Below the pieces are notes generated by a model. It made no database searches. It was not told the DNA's origin and saw only the letters and a program-made list of their open reading frames with translations. A DNA stretch of 64,000 bases from Bacillus sp. ISL-51 (lineage in GTDB: Bacteria > Bacillota > Bacilli > Bacillales > Bacillaceae), in contig NZ_JAGGQB010000003.1 of the NCBI RefSeq assembly GCF_018613535.1, positions 186,001 to 250,000 of the forward strand, read 5' to 3'. Position numbers and translations under genes: made by a program. This document shows positions 8,553 through 18,552 of the stretch, in pieces. Numbering within the stretch: position 1 is the stretch's first letter; each line of letters starts with the position of its first letter.

Positions 8553-9959
8553 ATGAAAAGGAAAATTTCTATTTTATCTGCCGCCGTCTTAGCTGCTGGC
8601 ATTACCGCCTTTGCCTTTACTAAAACGGAGGCCAATGAACAAAATCAGGCTGACTGCCTGTACGTTTCCCCTAGCGGAAATGACCAAAATGAAGGAACGA
8701 AAGAAAAGCCGCTCCGCACGCTGAAGCATGCGTCTGAAGAAGCCGCAGCCGGAACAACCGTATTGATTCGGGAAGGGACATATGATGAAACCTTTGAAGT
8801 GAAGCACAGCGGCACGGCCGAAAAGCCCATTACGTTTAAAAACTATGAAAATGAGAAAGCGGTCATCAGCGGAAAATCTGCTGCGCGCACCGATTCTGAG
8901 ACGCCGTTAATTCAGATACGCAATAAGAATTACATTACCATTCACGGTGTAACGCTTGAGAACCTTTCTGTCTCATCAGAAGATGCAACAGCCATGGGGA
9001 TTTATGTGACTGGATCAAGCAGTCATATTACCATTGACAGCAACCATGTTCAGAACATTAAAACAACGGCTGATGAAGGCAATGCACACGGAATCGCGTT
9101 CTACGGCACTGACGGCATGAAGGACATCAAAGTCACAAATAATACAGTTGAAAAGCTGACGCTCGGCGCAAGCGAGGCAGTTGTGCTGAACGGAAACATT
9201 GACGGCTTCACGATCGCTGACAATACAATCCGCAACAATAACAATATTGGGATTGATGTGATCGGATACGAAGGAACAGCGAAACAAAACGATTATGTGC
9301 GAAACGGCGTCATTGAGAACAATACAGTCAGCGATAATTCCTCTTACGGAAATCCCGCATATGGGAACGAATACTCAGCGGGCGGAATTTACGTTGATGG
9401 GGCAGAACATGTCGAGATTAAGAAAAACACCGTTTATAACAATGATCTCGGAATTGAAGCCACATCTGAACACAGAGCGAAATACGCCACAGATATTCGG
9501 ATCACTGAAAATAAAGTGTACAATAATGCTTACACGGGTATTTCAGTCGGGGGCTATGACACAAAGCGCGGCGGCACAATGAATTCTGTGATCGCTCACA
9601 ACATTCTTTACCGCAATGATACGAAGGGGCTTGATGGCGGCCAGCTGCTGCTTCAGCACGATACAAAAGGGAACACCATCGAGAAAAACATCATGACGGC
9701 AAGCCGTTCACGTATATTTATCGCAAATGAATTTACGAAAAATGAAGACAATATCGTCAATCATAACGTCTATCACAAAGAAAGCGGAAAAGACGGCACC
9801 TGGTTTTGGAAAAAGAAAGAATATGGCACATTTTCAGCCTATCAAAAAGGAACGGAAAATGATTCGGCTTCGATTTATGCTGATCCGATGTATCGTGACG
9901 AAGCGTCTTACGACTTTACATTAAAGCCGGAGTCACCGGCATGGCCCGTCATCAAGTAA
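8553..9959 (+). CDS. Secreted right-handed beta-helix protein, pectate-lyase-like (PL9/DUF1565 type)
   Basis: A 468-residue protein with a signal peptide (basic start KRK, hydrophobic to about residue 22, AFAFTKTEA). It then opens with LYVSPSGNDQNEG...PLRTLKHA, the hallmark start of DUF1565/PL9 beta-helix enzymes. Residues 80-400 are a series of about 22-25-residue coils rich in N-N-T/V (ITIDSNHV, IKVTNNTV, FTIADNTI, GVIENNTV, VEIKKNTV, IRITENKV), ending in a small C-terminal region. A polysaccharide lyase of exported pectin-like substrates is likely; activity cannot be proved from sequence. It has its own promoter, a weak ribosome site, and a shared terminator, and sits as a single-gene insertion in an otherwise conserved ctpB-ftsX junction. 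Confidence 0.8.
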   Translation: MKRKISILSAAVLAAGITAFAFTKTEANEQNQADCLYVSPSGNDQNEGTKEKPLRTLKHASEEAAAGTTVLIREGTYDETFEVKHSGTAEKPITFKNYENEKAVISGKSAARTDSETPLIQIRNKNYITIHGVTLENLSVSSEDATAMGIYVTGSSSHITIDSNHVQNIKTTADEGNAHGIAFYGTDGMKDIKVTNNTVEKLTLGASEAVVLNGNIDGFTIADNTIRNNNNIGIDVIGYEGTAKQNDYVRNGVIENNTVSDNSSYGNPAYGNEYSAGGIYVDGAEHVEIKKNTVYNNDLGIEATSEHRAKYATDIRITENKVYNNAYTGISVGGYDTKRGGTMNSVIAHNILYRNDTKGLDGGQLLLQHDTKGNTIEKNIMTASRSRIFIANEFTKNEDNIVNHNVYHKESGKDGTWFWKKKEYGTFSAYQKGTENDSASIYADPMYRDEASYDFTLKPESPAWPVIK

Positions 9960-9972
9960 CGGAGATATCAAA

Positions 9973-10002
9973 AAAGCCAGTCTGTTATCAGACTGGCTTT
10001 TA
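9973..10002. terminator. Bidirectional terminator between the beta-helix gene and ftsX
   Basis: AAAGCCAGTCTG (9973-9984) pairs perfectly with CAGACTGGCTTT (9989-10000) with a TTAT loop. Confidence 0.9.
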
Positions 10003-10004
10003 CA

Positions 10005-10895
10005 TTACACACGTAAGAATTTGCGAATAGATGTCAGGCTTCCCCATACGCCGATCACCGCACCGATCAGAATAAGCACTAGTGATATTTGGAACACAAA
10101 CGGACTGTATGGCAAGAGGGAAACAAATGATCCCTGAACCTTCGGAGCCACCCAGCCGACCATTGATTGATACGTACTCAGTACGAGAGCGATCGGTATG
10201 ACTGAACCGAATACCCCAAGCAGCAGCCCTTCAAGGAAAAACGGCCAGCGGATAAACCAGTTTGTCGCGCCGACAAGCTTCATGATCTCAATCTCTTTTC
10301 TTCTTGCGAAAATCGTAATCTTAATCGTGTTGGAAATAAGAAACATTGCCGTAAACAGAAGGCCGATAATTAACGCAATCCCGATATTGCGTGATACGCC
10401 GACGACTTTAAACAAACGGCTGACTTCTTCTTTTCCGTATGTCACTTTATAAACATGATCAAGTTTTTCTATTTTTTTCGCCACTTTCGGCGTATCATGC
10501 GGATCTGTCGTTTTGACAACAAACGCGTTGTTCAGCGGATTTTCCTGATCTTTCATTTTCATGGATTTTCCGCTGTCGCCAAAGCTTTTGACCAATTGGT
10601 CTAGCTCTTTATCTTTAGATGAAAAATCCACGCTTTGAATGCCCGAGAGCTCTTTAATCTGGCTCTGCAGCGTATCCTGCGCTTTTTTATCAGCTGTCAA
10701 ATCAATTAAAACCTTAATTTCCACTTCTTTTTCAGCGTTTGACGCCATATTATTTAAATTCAGCATAATGACTAAAAACACGCCGACCAAAATCAGTGTA
10801 ACGGTTACCGCACTGATAGATGCAAATGTCATCCATGTGTTTCTCCCGAGAGATTTAAAACTCTCACGCAAATGGCGCCCGAGAATTTTAATCAT
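10005..10895 (-). CDS. ftsX: FtsX, membrane subunit of the FtsEX complex
   Basis: FtsX (296 aa) works with the ATPase FtsE to activate the cell-wall hydrolase CwlO during elongation and sporulation entry. It has one N-terminal membrane segment (about residues 22-45), an extracellular domain (about 50-165) and three C-terminal segments (about 170-290), the standard FtsX layout. The start ATG 10895 (protein MIKILGRH) overlaps the end of ftsE by 8 bases (ATGATTAA), giving translational coupling; a longer open frame upstream is only the shadow of ftsE. Confidence 0.95.
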   Translation of the reverse strand: MIKILGRHLRESFKSLGRNTWMTFASISAVTVTLILVGVFLVIMLNLNNMASNAEKEVEIKVLIDLTADKKAQDTLQSQIKELSGIQSVDFSSKDKELDQLVKSFGDSGKSMKMKDQENPLNNAFVVKTTDPHDTPKVAKKIEKLDHVYKVTYGKEEVSRLFKVVGVSRNIGIALIIGLLFTAMFLISNTIKITIFARRKEIEIMKLVGATNWFIRWPFFLEGLLLGVFGSVIPIALVLSTYQSMVGWVAPKVQGSFVSLLPYSPFVFQISLVLILIGAVIGVWGSLTSIRKFLRV

Positions 10896-11574
10896 AAGAA
10901 CCATACTCCCCTCTTGACTCATCACGCACAATGATCCCGTCTTCGATTGCAATGACCCGTTTCTTCATGGTGTTTACTATTTCTTTATTATGCGTCGCCA
11001 TAACGACAGTCGTTCCGCGATTATTAATCTCTTCCAGCGTCTTCATGACTTCCCACGAAGTATCCGGATCGAGGTTTCCCGTCGGTTCGTCAGCTATGAC
11101 AACATCAGGGTTGTTGACGATTGATCTTGCTATGGATACACGCTGCTGTTCCCCGCCGGAAAGCTGGTCGGGAAATTGTCTCGCTTTATGCTTCAGCTGC
11201 ACAAGATCGAGCACTTCAAGCACGCGTTTTTTAATGACTGACTGCTGCTCGCCGATCACCTCAAGCGCAAACGCGACGTTTTCAAAAACCGTCAGTTTCG
11301 GAAGAAGTTTGAAATCTTGGAAAACAACTCCTATTTTACGCCGCACGAAAGGAATCTCTTTCTCCTTAACCGTTGCGAGATCTTTATTATTAATCAATAT
11401 TTGGCCTTTTGTGGGCTTTTCTTCTCTGTAAATCATTTTGATAAAAGTGGATTTTCCGGCTCCGCTCGGTCCTACGACATATACAAATTCTCCGGGATGA
11501 ATCTTGATTGACAGCCCGTTAATTGCCTTTACACCGTTTGGATAGGATTTATATACTTCTTTCATCTCTATCAT
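10888..11574 (-). CDS. ftsE: FtsE, ABC ATPase of FtsEX
   Basis: A 228-residue ABC ATPase: Walker A GPSGAGKS at residues 35-42, Q-loop near 84-92 (VVFQDF), signature LSGGEQQR near 138-145, Walker B VVIADEPT near 158-165, and the switch His in MATHN. It energises FtsX at the membrane. AGGTGA precedes the ATG. A perfect TATAAT (minus strand, 11697-11702) about 120 bases upstream is the best -10 candidate. Confidence 0.96.
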   Translation of the reverse strand: MIEMKEVYKSYPNGVKAINGLSIKIHPGEFVYVVGPSGAGKSTFIKMIYREEKPTKGQILINNKDLATVKEKEIPFVRRKIGVVFQDFKLLPKLTVFENVAFALEVIGEQQSVIKKRVLEVLDLVQLKHKARQFPDQLSGGEQQRVSIARSIVNNPDVVIADEPTGNLDPDTSWEVMKTLEEINNRGTTVVMATHNKEIVNTMKKRVIAIEDGIIVRDESRGEYGSYD

Positions 11575-11696
11575 GAAATCACCTAATCTTTTATTTATGT
11601 CTTGCAGCCATAGAGTTCGCTCATTACCGGCGGTTTATGGCCGAATGTCAGGAAACAGATGAAAAATCTGAAAGTTCCTTTTCCTCAGTACACTTC

Positions 11697-11702
11697 ATTA
11701 TA
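11697..11702 (-). promoter_or_regulatory. Candidate -10 box of ftsEX
   Basis: TATAAT on the minus strand between the cccB terminator and ftsE. No good -35 at 16-18 bases, so the promoter may depend on an activator or be weak. Confidence 0.4.
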
Positions 11703-11754
11703 CGTCAAATTTAGACATAATACTATTACAGTTTCTTTTCATTCCCAGTCCGTG

Positions 11755-11789
11755 AAAAAACCTTGCCGTCATGAAAGGCAAGGTTTTTT
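11755..11789 (-). terminator. Terminator of cccB
   Basis: AAAAAACCTTGCC (11755-11767) pairs with GGCAAGGTTTTTT (11777-11789), directly after the cccB stop on the minus strand. Confidence 0.9.
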
Positions 11790-11793
11790 GCTG

Positions 11794-12132
11794 TTATTTT
11801 TTCTGTGACAGCCATTTCGCGATCTTCGCGGCGTCCTCATCACTTACAAGGTGGCTCGGCATGTTGCCGCGGCCGTTTTTAATAATGCTTTCAATTTTGG
11901 CTTCATCATACTTCCCGCCGACTTCTTGTAAATTCGGGCCTCCGCCGCCTTCTAAATCCTTGCCGTGGCAGCCGATGCAGCTTTGCTGATAAAGCTCTTC
12001 CCCTGCGGAAGCAGACGCTTTTGAGCTTCCTGAGCTTTCTGAGCTGTCTTTTTTCGAATCATTGGAACCGCATGCCGCCAGCAGGAAAGACATGGTAAGA
12101 ACCAGAATAAGTATCGCCCATTTTGATTTCAT
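11794..12132 (-). CDS. cccB: Cytochrome c551 lipoprotein
   Basis: The 112-residue lipoprotein has a signal peptide ending in the lipobox LLAAC (Cys21), a Ser/Lys-rich linker, and a c-type haem motif CIGCH (Cys52, Cys55, His56) with a downstream Met in GRGNMPSH as likely sixth ligand. It carries electrons outside the membrane to the terminal oxidase. The ATG at 12132 follows AAGGGGTG; a longer open frame upstream overlaps yvjA and has no ribosome site. It lies 37 bases after yvjA and probably shares its transcript. Confidence 0.94.
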   Translation of the reverse strand: MKSKWAILILVLTMSFLLAACGSNDSKKDSSESSGSSKASASAGEELYQQSCIGCHGKDLEGGGGPNLQEVGGKYDEAKIESIIKNGRGNMPSHLVSDEDAAKIAKWLSQKK

Positions 12133-12169
12133 ATGTAAGATGCACCCCTTTACGATATTATAACCTCGT

Positions 12170-13018
12170 TCAGGCGCGTTTGAAACCCTCACCGAGCACC
12201 TCGCTTGCGTCTGCCACAATGACAAAAGCCGACTCATCAATTTGTTTGACCACTTGTTTCAGTTTTGTGAATTCTGATTGCCCAACGACACACATTAGAA
12301 TCGGACGGTCATGATCGGTATATCCCCCGACAGCTGAGATTTTTGTCACACCTCTGTCAATTTGCGTAAATACAGCCGATCTGACCGCTTCTTCATGTTC
12401 TGTAATGATTAAAGCCATTTTAGAACGGTTGAAGCCGACCTGTACGACATCGATCGTTTTGCTTGAAATAAACACGCCGAGCATCGCATAAAGGCCCTGT
12501 TCAATACCGAAGACCAGCATGGCGCTTACGACAATTAATCCGTCAATAACGGCAAGACAAGTCCCTAAAGAAAGCCCCGTGTATTTATGAATGATTTGTG
12601 CCGCCAGAGCCGTTCCCCCCGTTGAGCCTTTTCCGAGATACACGATGCCGATCCCCGTTCCGATTCCGACGCCTCCGAAAATAGCCGCAAGCATTTCATG
12701 CGTCGTGGCGGGAGGCAGATCCCGTGTTAAAAAGACGACGAGCGGCAAAACGATAGACCCGACAAGTGTCTTCATTCCAAACTTGCCGCCGAGAATGATC
12801 ACTCCGGCAATAAACAATGGAATGTTAATAATCCACTGCACGTAAGCCGGTTCAAAACCAAACATCTGCAAAATGGTGCTGATTCCGCTTACTCCGCCCG
12901 CTGCGATCCGGTTCGGCAGTAAAAACACATTAAACGCCACACCTGTAATCGCCGCGCCGATAATGATATACAAATAATCCTTTATCAGGCGGAGCGGCTT
13001 ATTGTGATTCACATTCAT
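12170..13018 (-). CDS. yvjA: YitT-family membrane protein
   Basis: The 282-residue protein has five to six membrane helices in its first about 200 residues (IIIGAAITGVAFNVFLLPN, GVGIGTGIGIVYLGKGSTGGT) followed by a soluble C-terminal DUF2179 domain (about 200-280) with the family pattern DRGVTKISAVGGY. The molecular role of the family is unknown. The start ATG follows GGAGGATTTATT. A good SigA-type promoter lies at 13055-13083. Confidence 0.85.
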   Translation of the reverse strand: MNVNHNKPLRLIKDYLYIIIGAAITGVAFNVFLLPNRIAAGGVSGISTILQMFGFEPAYVQWIINIPLFIAGVIILGGKFGMKTLVGSIVLPLVVFLTRDLPPATTHEMLAAIFGGVGIGTGIGIVYLGKGSTGGTALAAQIIHKYTGLSLGTCLAVIDGLIVVSAMLVFGIEQGLYAMLGVFISSKTIDVVQVGFNRSKMALIITEHEEAVRSAVFTQIDRGVTKISAVGGYTDHDRPILMCVVGQSEFTKLKQVVKQIDESAFVIVADASEVLGEGFKRA

Positions 13019-13054
13019 AATAAATCCTCCGTTCTCCGATTTTCTCTCGATAGC

Positions 13055-13083
13055 ATTTTAAGTCTTCCCGGCTTAGAAGTAAA
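13055..13083 (-). promoter_or_regulatory. Candidate SigA promoter of yvjA-cccB
   Basis: On the minus strand TTTACT (13083-13078) and TAAAAT (13060-13055) are 17 bases apart, 37 bases before yvjA. Confidence 0.5.
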
Positions 13084-13150
13084 TAACAGCCGAATACCGT
13101 ATTAATTGGCTAAAGCGCTATTGTGAAAACGGATAAAGCGAATGGAATAA

Positions 13151-13183
13151 AAAAACACACCCTGCCGGAGGCAGGTGTGTTTT
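13151..13183 (-). terminator. Terminator of prfB
   Basis: AAACACACC-C-TGCC (13153-13166) pairs with GGCAGGTGTGTTT (13170-13182) with one bulge. The A-run on the left becomes the T-run on the minus strand. Confidence 0.85.
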
Positions 13184-13188
13184 CCTTA

Positions 13189-14350
<1,162 letters not shown>

Positions 14351-14367
14351 TTATATCCAGACGGATT

Positions 14368-16893
14368 TTATTCTGTCCGGCCGCAGCAATTTTTATATTT
14401 TTTTCCGCTTCCGCAATGGCAAGGCGCGTTGCGTCCGATATCAACGACTTTGCGAACCGGCGCTTTTTTCGCCTGTTTCGCCTCATCGCCGTCCTGCGGC
14501 TGATGAGCAGTCGTTTGCCCCTGAACAACCTCTTCACGTTCCAGATTGCTTTCAATTTCGGCCTTCATCACAAACTTCGCGACCTCGTCCTCAATGGACT
14601 CGATCATGTTCTCAAACATCGCGAAGCCTTCCATTTGATATTCACGCAGCGGATTTGTCTGCGCGTAGGCGCGAAGGTGAATCCCTTGACGCAGCTGATC
14701 CATCGCGTCAATATGATCCATCCATTTTGAGTCGACGGCGCGCAGCACGATGACTTTTTCAAATTCACGCATCTGCTCTATGCCGAAGTTCTCTTCTTTT
14801 TCATTATATTTCGTCATGATCCGATCCATGATCAGTTCATGCATTTCTTCCGGTTCTTTACCGAAAATGTCGCTCTTCTCAAGCGCACCTTCATCAAGAT
14901 ACGTCGTATTTACAAGCTCCGCGAGCCCGTCAAGATTCCACTCTTCAGGAAGTTCCTCTCTCGGCGTATAAGCGGCGATCGCCCGTTCAAGAGATGACTT
15001 GATCATGCCTTCTACAATATCCCGCAGGTTTTCAGACTCAATGACTTCAAAACGCTGCTTGTAAATGACCTCGCGCTGCTGGCGCAGCACATCGTCATAT
15101 TGCAGAAGCTGTTTACGTGAATCGAAGTTGTTCCCTTCCACACGTTTTTGAGATGATTCCACGGCGCGCGACACCATCTTGCTCTGAATCGGCGTCGAGT
15201 CATCCATACCGAAACGGTCAAGCATCGCCATCGTCCGCTCAGCACCGAATCTGCGCATAAGTTCATCTTCCATAGAAAGATAAAACTGTGTAATGCCGGG
15301 GTCTCCCTGACGTCCTGAACGCCCGCGAAGCTGATTATCAATCCGGCGCGATTCATGGCGTTCCGTACCGACGACAGCAAGGCCGCCCAGCTCTTTTACG
15401 CCTTCGCCGAGTTTAATGTCGGTTCCGCGTCCGGCCATGTTCGTCGCGATCGTGACAGCGCCTTTTTGCCCCGCTTCTTCAATGATCTGCGCCTCACGCT
15501 CATGGTTTTTCGCGTTCAGCACCTGATGCGGAATTCCTTTATTCTTCAAAAGCTTAGAAATCAATTCAGACGTTTCAACGGCAACGGTACCGACCAGCAC
15601 AGGCTGTCCCGTCATGTAGCGCTGGGCCACATCCTCAGCCACCGCCTTGAACTTTCCTTCCATTGAACGATAGATTAAGTCCGGACGGTCGTCACGGATA
15701 ACGGGCTGGTTAGTCGGAATGGAGACTACCTGCATATTATAAATATTGCGGAATTCTTCCTCTTCCGTTTTGGCGGTTCCGGTCATCCCGGCAAGCTTTT
15801 CGTACATCCGGAAATAGTTTTGGAACGTAATCGTCGCCAATGTCATGCTTTCGTTTTGAATTTCCAGACCTTCCTTCGCTTCAATCGCCTGGTGAAGGCC
15901 TTCGCTGTAACGGCGTCCTTTCATCAGACGGCCCGTGAAGGAATCGACGATAACGACCTGTCCGTCCTCAACAACGTAATCTACATCCTTCTGCATTGCC
16001 GCATGGGCTTTTAAAGCTTGGTTGATATGATGATTGAGCGCGACGTTTTTGACATCAAACAGGTTGTCGATGCCAAAAGCGTTTTCCGCCTTCGTCATTC
16101 CTTCTTCCGTAAGCTGGACACCCTTCGTTTTGACGTCATACGTGTAATCCTGATCCTTCTTCAGCGTGCGGACAAATGCATTTGCCTGCACATAAAGCTT
16201 GGTCGATTTTGCAGCTTGTCCGGAAATGATCAGTGGCGTTCTAGCTTCATCGACTAAAATCGAATCGACCTCATCAATCACGGCAAAGTGAAGCGGGCGC
16301 TGCACCATTTGTTCTTTATAAAGCACCATGTTGTCACGCAAATAATCAAAGCCGAGTTCATTATTCGTTGAGTAAGTGATGTCGGCTGCATATGCTTCGC
16401 GTTTTTCGTCTTTTGACATCGAATTCAGGTTCAGGCCGACCGTCAGACCCAGAAACGTAAAGATTTCGCCCATTTGCTGAGCATCACGGCTTGCCAGATA
16501 TTCGTTGACCGTTACGATGTGAACGCCTTTTCCGCTCAGCGCATTTAAATAAACAGGAAGAGTTGAAGTCAGCGTTTTCCCTTCCCCTGTTTTCATTTCA
16601 GAAATATTCCCCTCATGAAGGGCGATGCCCCCCATGAGCTGCACTTTAAACGGGAACATGCCGGTTACGCGGCGTGAAGCTTCCCGAACGACCGCAAACG
16701 CCTCAACGAGAAGATCATCCATCGTTTCTCCTTTTTCAAGACGCTCCTTAAATTCAATTGTTTTATGTTTAAGCGCATCGTCAGAGAGGTTTTCGTAATC
16801 TCCTCTTACAGCATCAATATCGTTAGCTATTTTTTCGTATTTGTTCAGCGCACGTTTGGTCGGATCAAACATTTTATTTAAAATCCCAAGCAT
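14368..16893 (-). CDS. secA: SecA, preprotein translocase ATPase
   Basis: The motor of the Sec pathway, 841 residues as in B. subtilis. Walker A KTGEGKT is at 101-107, the DEVD box at about 209 ([17 protein letters not shown]), the preprotein cross-linking domain at about 230-350, and the second ATPase half with [11 protein letters not shown] near 515. The C-terminus has the zinc-binding tail [13 protein letters not shown] that binds SecB/lipids. A 7-bp perfect hairpin (16916-16933) lies in the leader just before the ribosome site. Confidence 0.98.
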   Translation of the reverse strand: MLGILNKMFDPTKRALNKYEKIANDIDAVRGDYENLSDDALKHKTIEFKERLEKGETMDDLLVEAFAVVREASRRVTGMFPFKVQLMGGIALHEGNISEMKTGEGKTLTSTLPVYLNALSGKGVHIVTVNEYLASRDAQQMGEIFTFLGLTVGLNLNSMSKDEKREAYAADITYSTNNELGFDYLRDNMVLYKEQMVQRPLHFAVIDEVDSILVDEARTPLIISGQAAKSTKLYVQANAFVRTLKKDQDYTYDVKTKGVQLTEEGMTKAENAFGIDNLFDVKNVALNHHINQALKAHAAMQKDVDYVVEDGQVVIVDSFTGRLMKGRRYSEGLHQAIEAKEGLEIQNESMTLATITFQNYFRMYEKLAGMTGTAKTEEEEFRNIYNMQVVSIPTNQPVIRDDRPDLIYRSMEGKFKAVAEDVAQRYMTGQPVLVGTVAVETSELISKLLKNKGIPHQVLNAKNHEREAQIIEEAGQKGAVTIATNMAGRGTDIKLGEGVKELGGLAVVGTERHESRRIDNQLRGRSGRQGDPGITQFYLSMEDELMRRFGAERTMAMLDRFGMDDSTPIQSKMVSRAVESSQKRVEGNNFDSRKQLLQYDDVLRQQREVIYKQRFEVIESENLRDIVEGMIKSSLERAIAAYTPREELPEEWNLDGLAELVNTTYLDEGALEKSDIFGKEPEEMHELIMDRIMTKYNEKEENFGIEQMREFEKVIVLRAVDSKWMDHIDAMDQLRQGIHLRAYAQTNPLREYQMEGFAMFENMIESIEDEVAKFVMKAEIESNLEREEVVQGQTTAHQPQDGDEAKQAKKAPVRKVVDIGRNAPCHCGSGKKYKNCCGRTE

Positions 16894-16915
16894 CTATAAC
16901 GCTCCTCTATGTTCA

Positions 16916-16933
16916 CATGCGTTTTCACGCATG
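16916..16933 (-). other. Perfect hairpin in the secA leader
   Basis: CATGCGT (16916-16922) pairs with ACGCATG (16927-16933) around a 4-base loop, a few bases before the secA ribosome site. It could affect translation or mRNA stability; no T-run, so not a terminator. Confidence 0.4.
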
Positions 16934-17020
16934 GATAAATAATAATTTACTGTCCATGTATACCTCTCATTATCATACCATACCTTTTGTTATTTCCAAA
17001 GAATTTGCAATTAAAGAAAG

Positions 17021-17049
17021 AGAAAAACCTTCCGCGTGTTCACGGAAGG
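17021..17049 (-). terminator. Terminator of hpf
   Basis: CCTTCCG (17028-17034) pairs with CGGAAGG (17043-17049) and continues with TTTTTCTC on the minus strand, so hpf is separated from secA. Confidence 0.8.
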
Positions 17050-17059
17050 CTGGATGTGT

Positions 17060-17626
17060 TTATTCAGTCGGTTCAATTAATCCGTATTTCCCGTCATTCC
17101 TGCGGTAGACGACATTTGTGAGATTCGTCTCCGCATTTGTAAATACGAAGAAATTATGGCCGAGCATATTCATTTGTAAAATCGCTTCTTCATTATCCAT
17201 CGGCTTTAAATTGAAGCGTTTTTGACGGACAATATCAGGGCTGTCATCCTCTATTTCATCCTGAACTGCTATGCCCGTATCAGCGGCGCTGCCGTTTTCG
17301 AATAAATGTTTCGGTGATCCCTGTTCGCGGAATTTGCGGTTTACCTTCGTTTTATGCTTGCGGATTTGACGTTCCAGCTTGTTTGTTGCGAGATCAATGG
17401 CATTGTACATATCCTCGTTATGCACCTCAGAACGAAGTGCCAGATCAGTCATCGGAATGGTAACTTCAACTTTTGACTCCTTATCGTTGTAGAATTTTAA
17501 GTTGACGTTTACGTCGGCGTTGACGCTTTGCTCGAAATACCTCTCCAGCTTGCCGATTTTTTTCTCCACATGATCCTTTAACGCGGGTGTAACCTCAATG
17601 TTTTCTCCTCTGATATTGTAGTTCAT
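17060..17626 (-). CDS. hpf: Long-form ribosome hibernation factor
   Basis: A 188-residue protein with the N-terminal HPF/YfiA domain (about 1-100, MNYNIRGENIEVTPALKDHVEKK) that binds the decoding centre, a variable linker, and the C-terminal dimerisation domain (about 130-188, RFNLKPMDNEEAILQMNMLGHNFFVF) that pairs 70S ribosomes into 100S. ATG 17626 is chosen; a TTG immediately upstream is possible. A textbook SigB promoter (17672-17697) makes it a general-stress gene, as in B. subtilis yvyD. Confidence 0.95.
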   Translation of the reverse strand: MNYNIRGENIEVTPALKDHVEKKIGKLERYFEQSVNADVNVNLKFYNDKESKVEVTIPMTDLALRSEVHNEDMYNAIDLATNKLERQIRKHKTKVNRKFREQGSPKHLFENGSAADTGIAVQDEIEDDSPDIVRQKRFNLKPMDNEEAILQMNMLGHNFFVFTNAETNLTNVVYRRNDGKYGLIEPTE

Positions 17627-17671
17627 CAAAGAACGCCTCCCTTTATCTAAGGATATGTATCTATTTCTCTA

Positions 17672-17697
17672 TTACCCTTTATGATCCCTGCCGAAAC
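17672..17697 (-). promoter_or_regulatory. SigB promoter of hpf
   Basis: On the minus strand GTTTCG (17697-17692) and GGGTAA (17677-17672) are 14 bases apart, close to the SigB consensus GTTTAA-N13-15-GGGTAT, 46 bases before the start codon. Confidence 0.75.
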
Positions 17698-17790
17698 GAA
17701 AAAATATTGTGTAAAATCAGTGAACGATGACGAATGTTGTCGGTTTTGCCTGACTTCCCTCAGCCAGTTACAAGTATATGCAAAACACGC

Positions 17791-17822
17791 AGGCAAAAGA
17801 CCTGCCAGATTCCAGCAGGTCT
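17791..17822 (-). terminator. Terminator of the fliDST operon
   Basis: AGACCTGC (17798-17805) pairs with GCAGGTCT (17815-17822). The stem overlaps the stop codon of the last gene and is followed by TTTTGCC on the minus strand. Confidence 0.75.
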
Positions 17823-18207
17823 AGTGGATGACATACGGTTTGATACAATGGTGGGTCTGCTCCATCCACAGCTTATAATGGGGCAAAAAGCTGTTTTTTA
17901 AAAACTCCTGAAATGATTCAGACGGAAAATCATAATTATTTAACACGCTGAAATCCTGAAAGATATCGTCAAATGATTTGATGGCGATTTCCACGCATTG
18001 ATTTTCAACAATTGACAGAAGGAGCGTATGGGAAGAATCAAGATGGAAAAAAGCCTGAATCAGATCGTTGTAAATCCGTTCGCCTTCCGTCTTAAAAAAA
18101 TCATCATGCGTATCCAATAAGTAGCAAAGCCCCTCATCAATCGTAAAAAGAAGCTGGTAGTAAGCTGACACCAAGTGGTAATCGTTCAAACTTCTCAAAA
18201 CACTCAC
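17821..18207 (-). CDS. Uncharacterised protein at the end of the fliDST operon
   Basis: Not recognised. The protein of up to 128 residues is acidic and probably all helical (…VSAYYQLLFTIDEGLCYLLDTHDDFF…), with no signal peptide or membrane segment. It begins at GTG 18207, right after the fliT stop codon (TAG-GTG). The AGGTGA needed as ribosome site spans this GTG, so TTG 18198 (125 residues) may be the real start. Position directly after fliT, with the operon terminator overlapping its stop codon, suggests a flagellar helper or chaperone, but that is only context. Confidence 0.65.
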   Translation of the reverse strand: MSVLRSLNDYHLVSAYYQLLFTIDEGLCYLLDTHDDFFKTEGERIYNDLIQAFFHLDSSHTLLLSIVENQCVEIAIKSFDDIFQDFSVLNNYDFPSESFQEFLKNSFLPHYKLWMEQTHHCIKPYVIH

Positions 18208-18552
18208 CTATTTACGTTTGTCGTAATAACGGCCGTCACTCGTTGTTTGATGATACGGATTAAAATACGTGTTGTGATATACACGTTTTTTCTTAAGCAT
18301 CTTGATTTCGTTTCTGACAATCTCTTGAACCCTTTTCACTTCGTCTGTAATCAGACGGTCCCAAGCCGTCACCTGCTGCAGCATCGCTTTTTCTTCCTCG
18401 GAGAAAGGCGGCTTTATAGACGCAAGCATCCCCTCCCTTTTCTCCGTAAACGCCGTGATGCTTTCAACGAGGCTGTCACTTTCCGGAGCGCCTTTTAATG
18501 CCGAATACATGTCCTTCGTTTCGTTATATAGAGAAAAGACACCGCTGTTCAT
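18208..18552 (-). CDS. fliT: FliT-like flagellar chaperone
   Basis: A 114-residue basic, helical protein in the fliD-fliS-fliT order. In B. subtilis FliT is the chaperone partner of the cap protein FliD. Its ATG overlaps the fliS stop by one base (TGATG), so translation is coupled. Identification rests mainly on operon position and size, since the family is weakly conserved. Confidence 0.8.
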   Translation of the reverse strand: MNSGVFSLYNETKDMYSALKGAPESDSLVESITAFTEKREGMLASIKPPFSEEEKAMLQQVTAWDRLITDEVKRVQEIVRNEIKMLKKKRVYHNTYFNPYHQTTSDGRYYDKRK

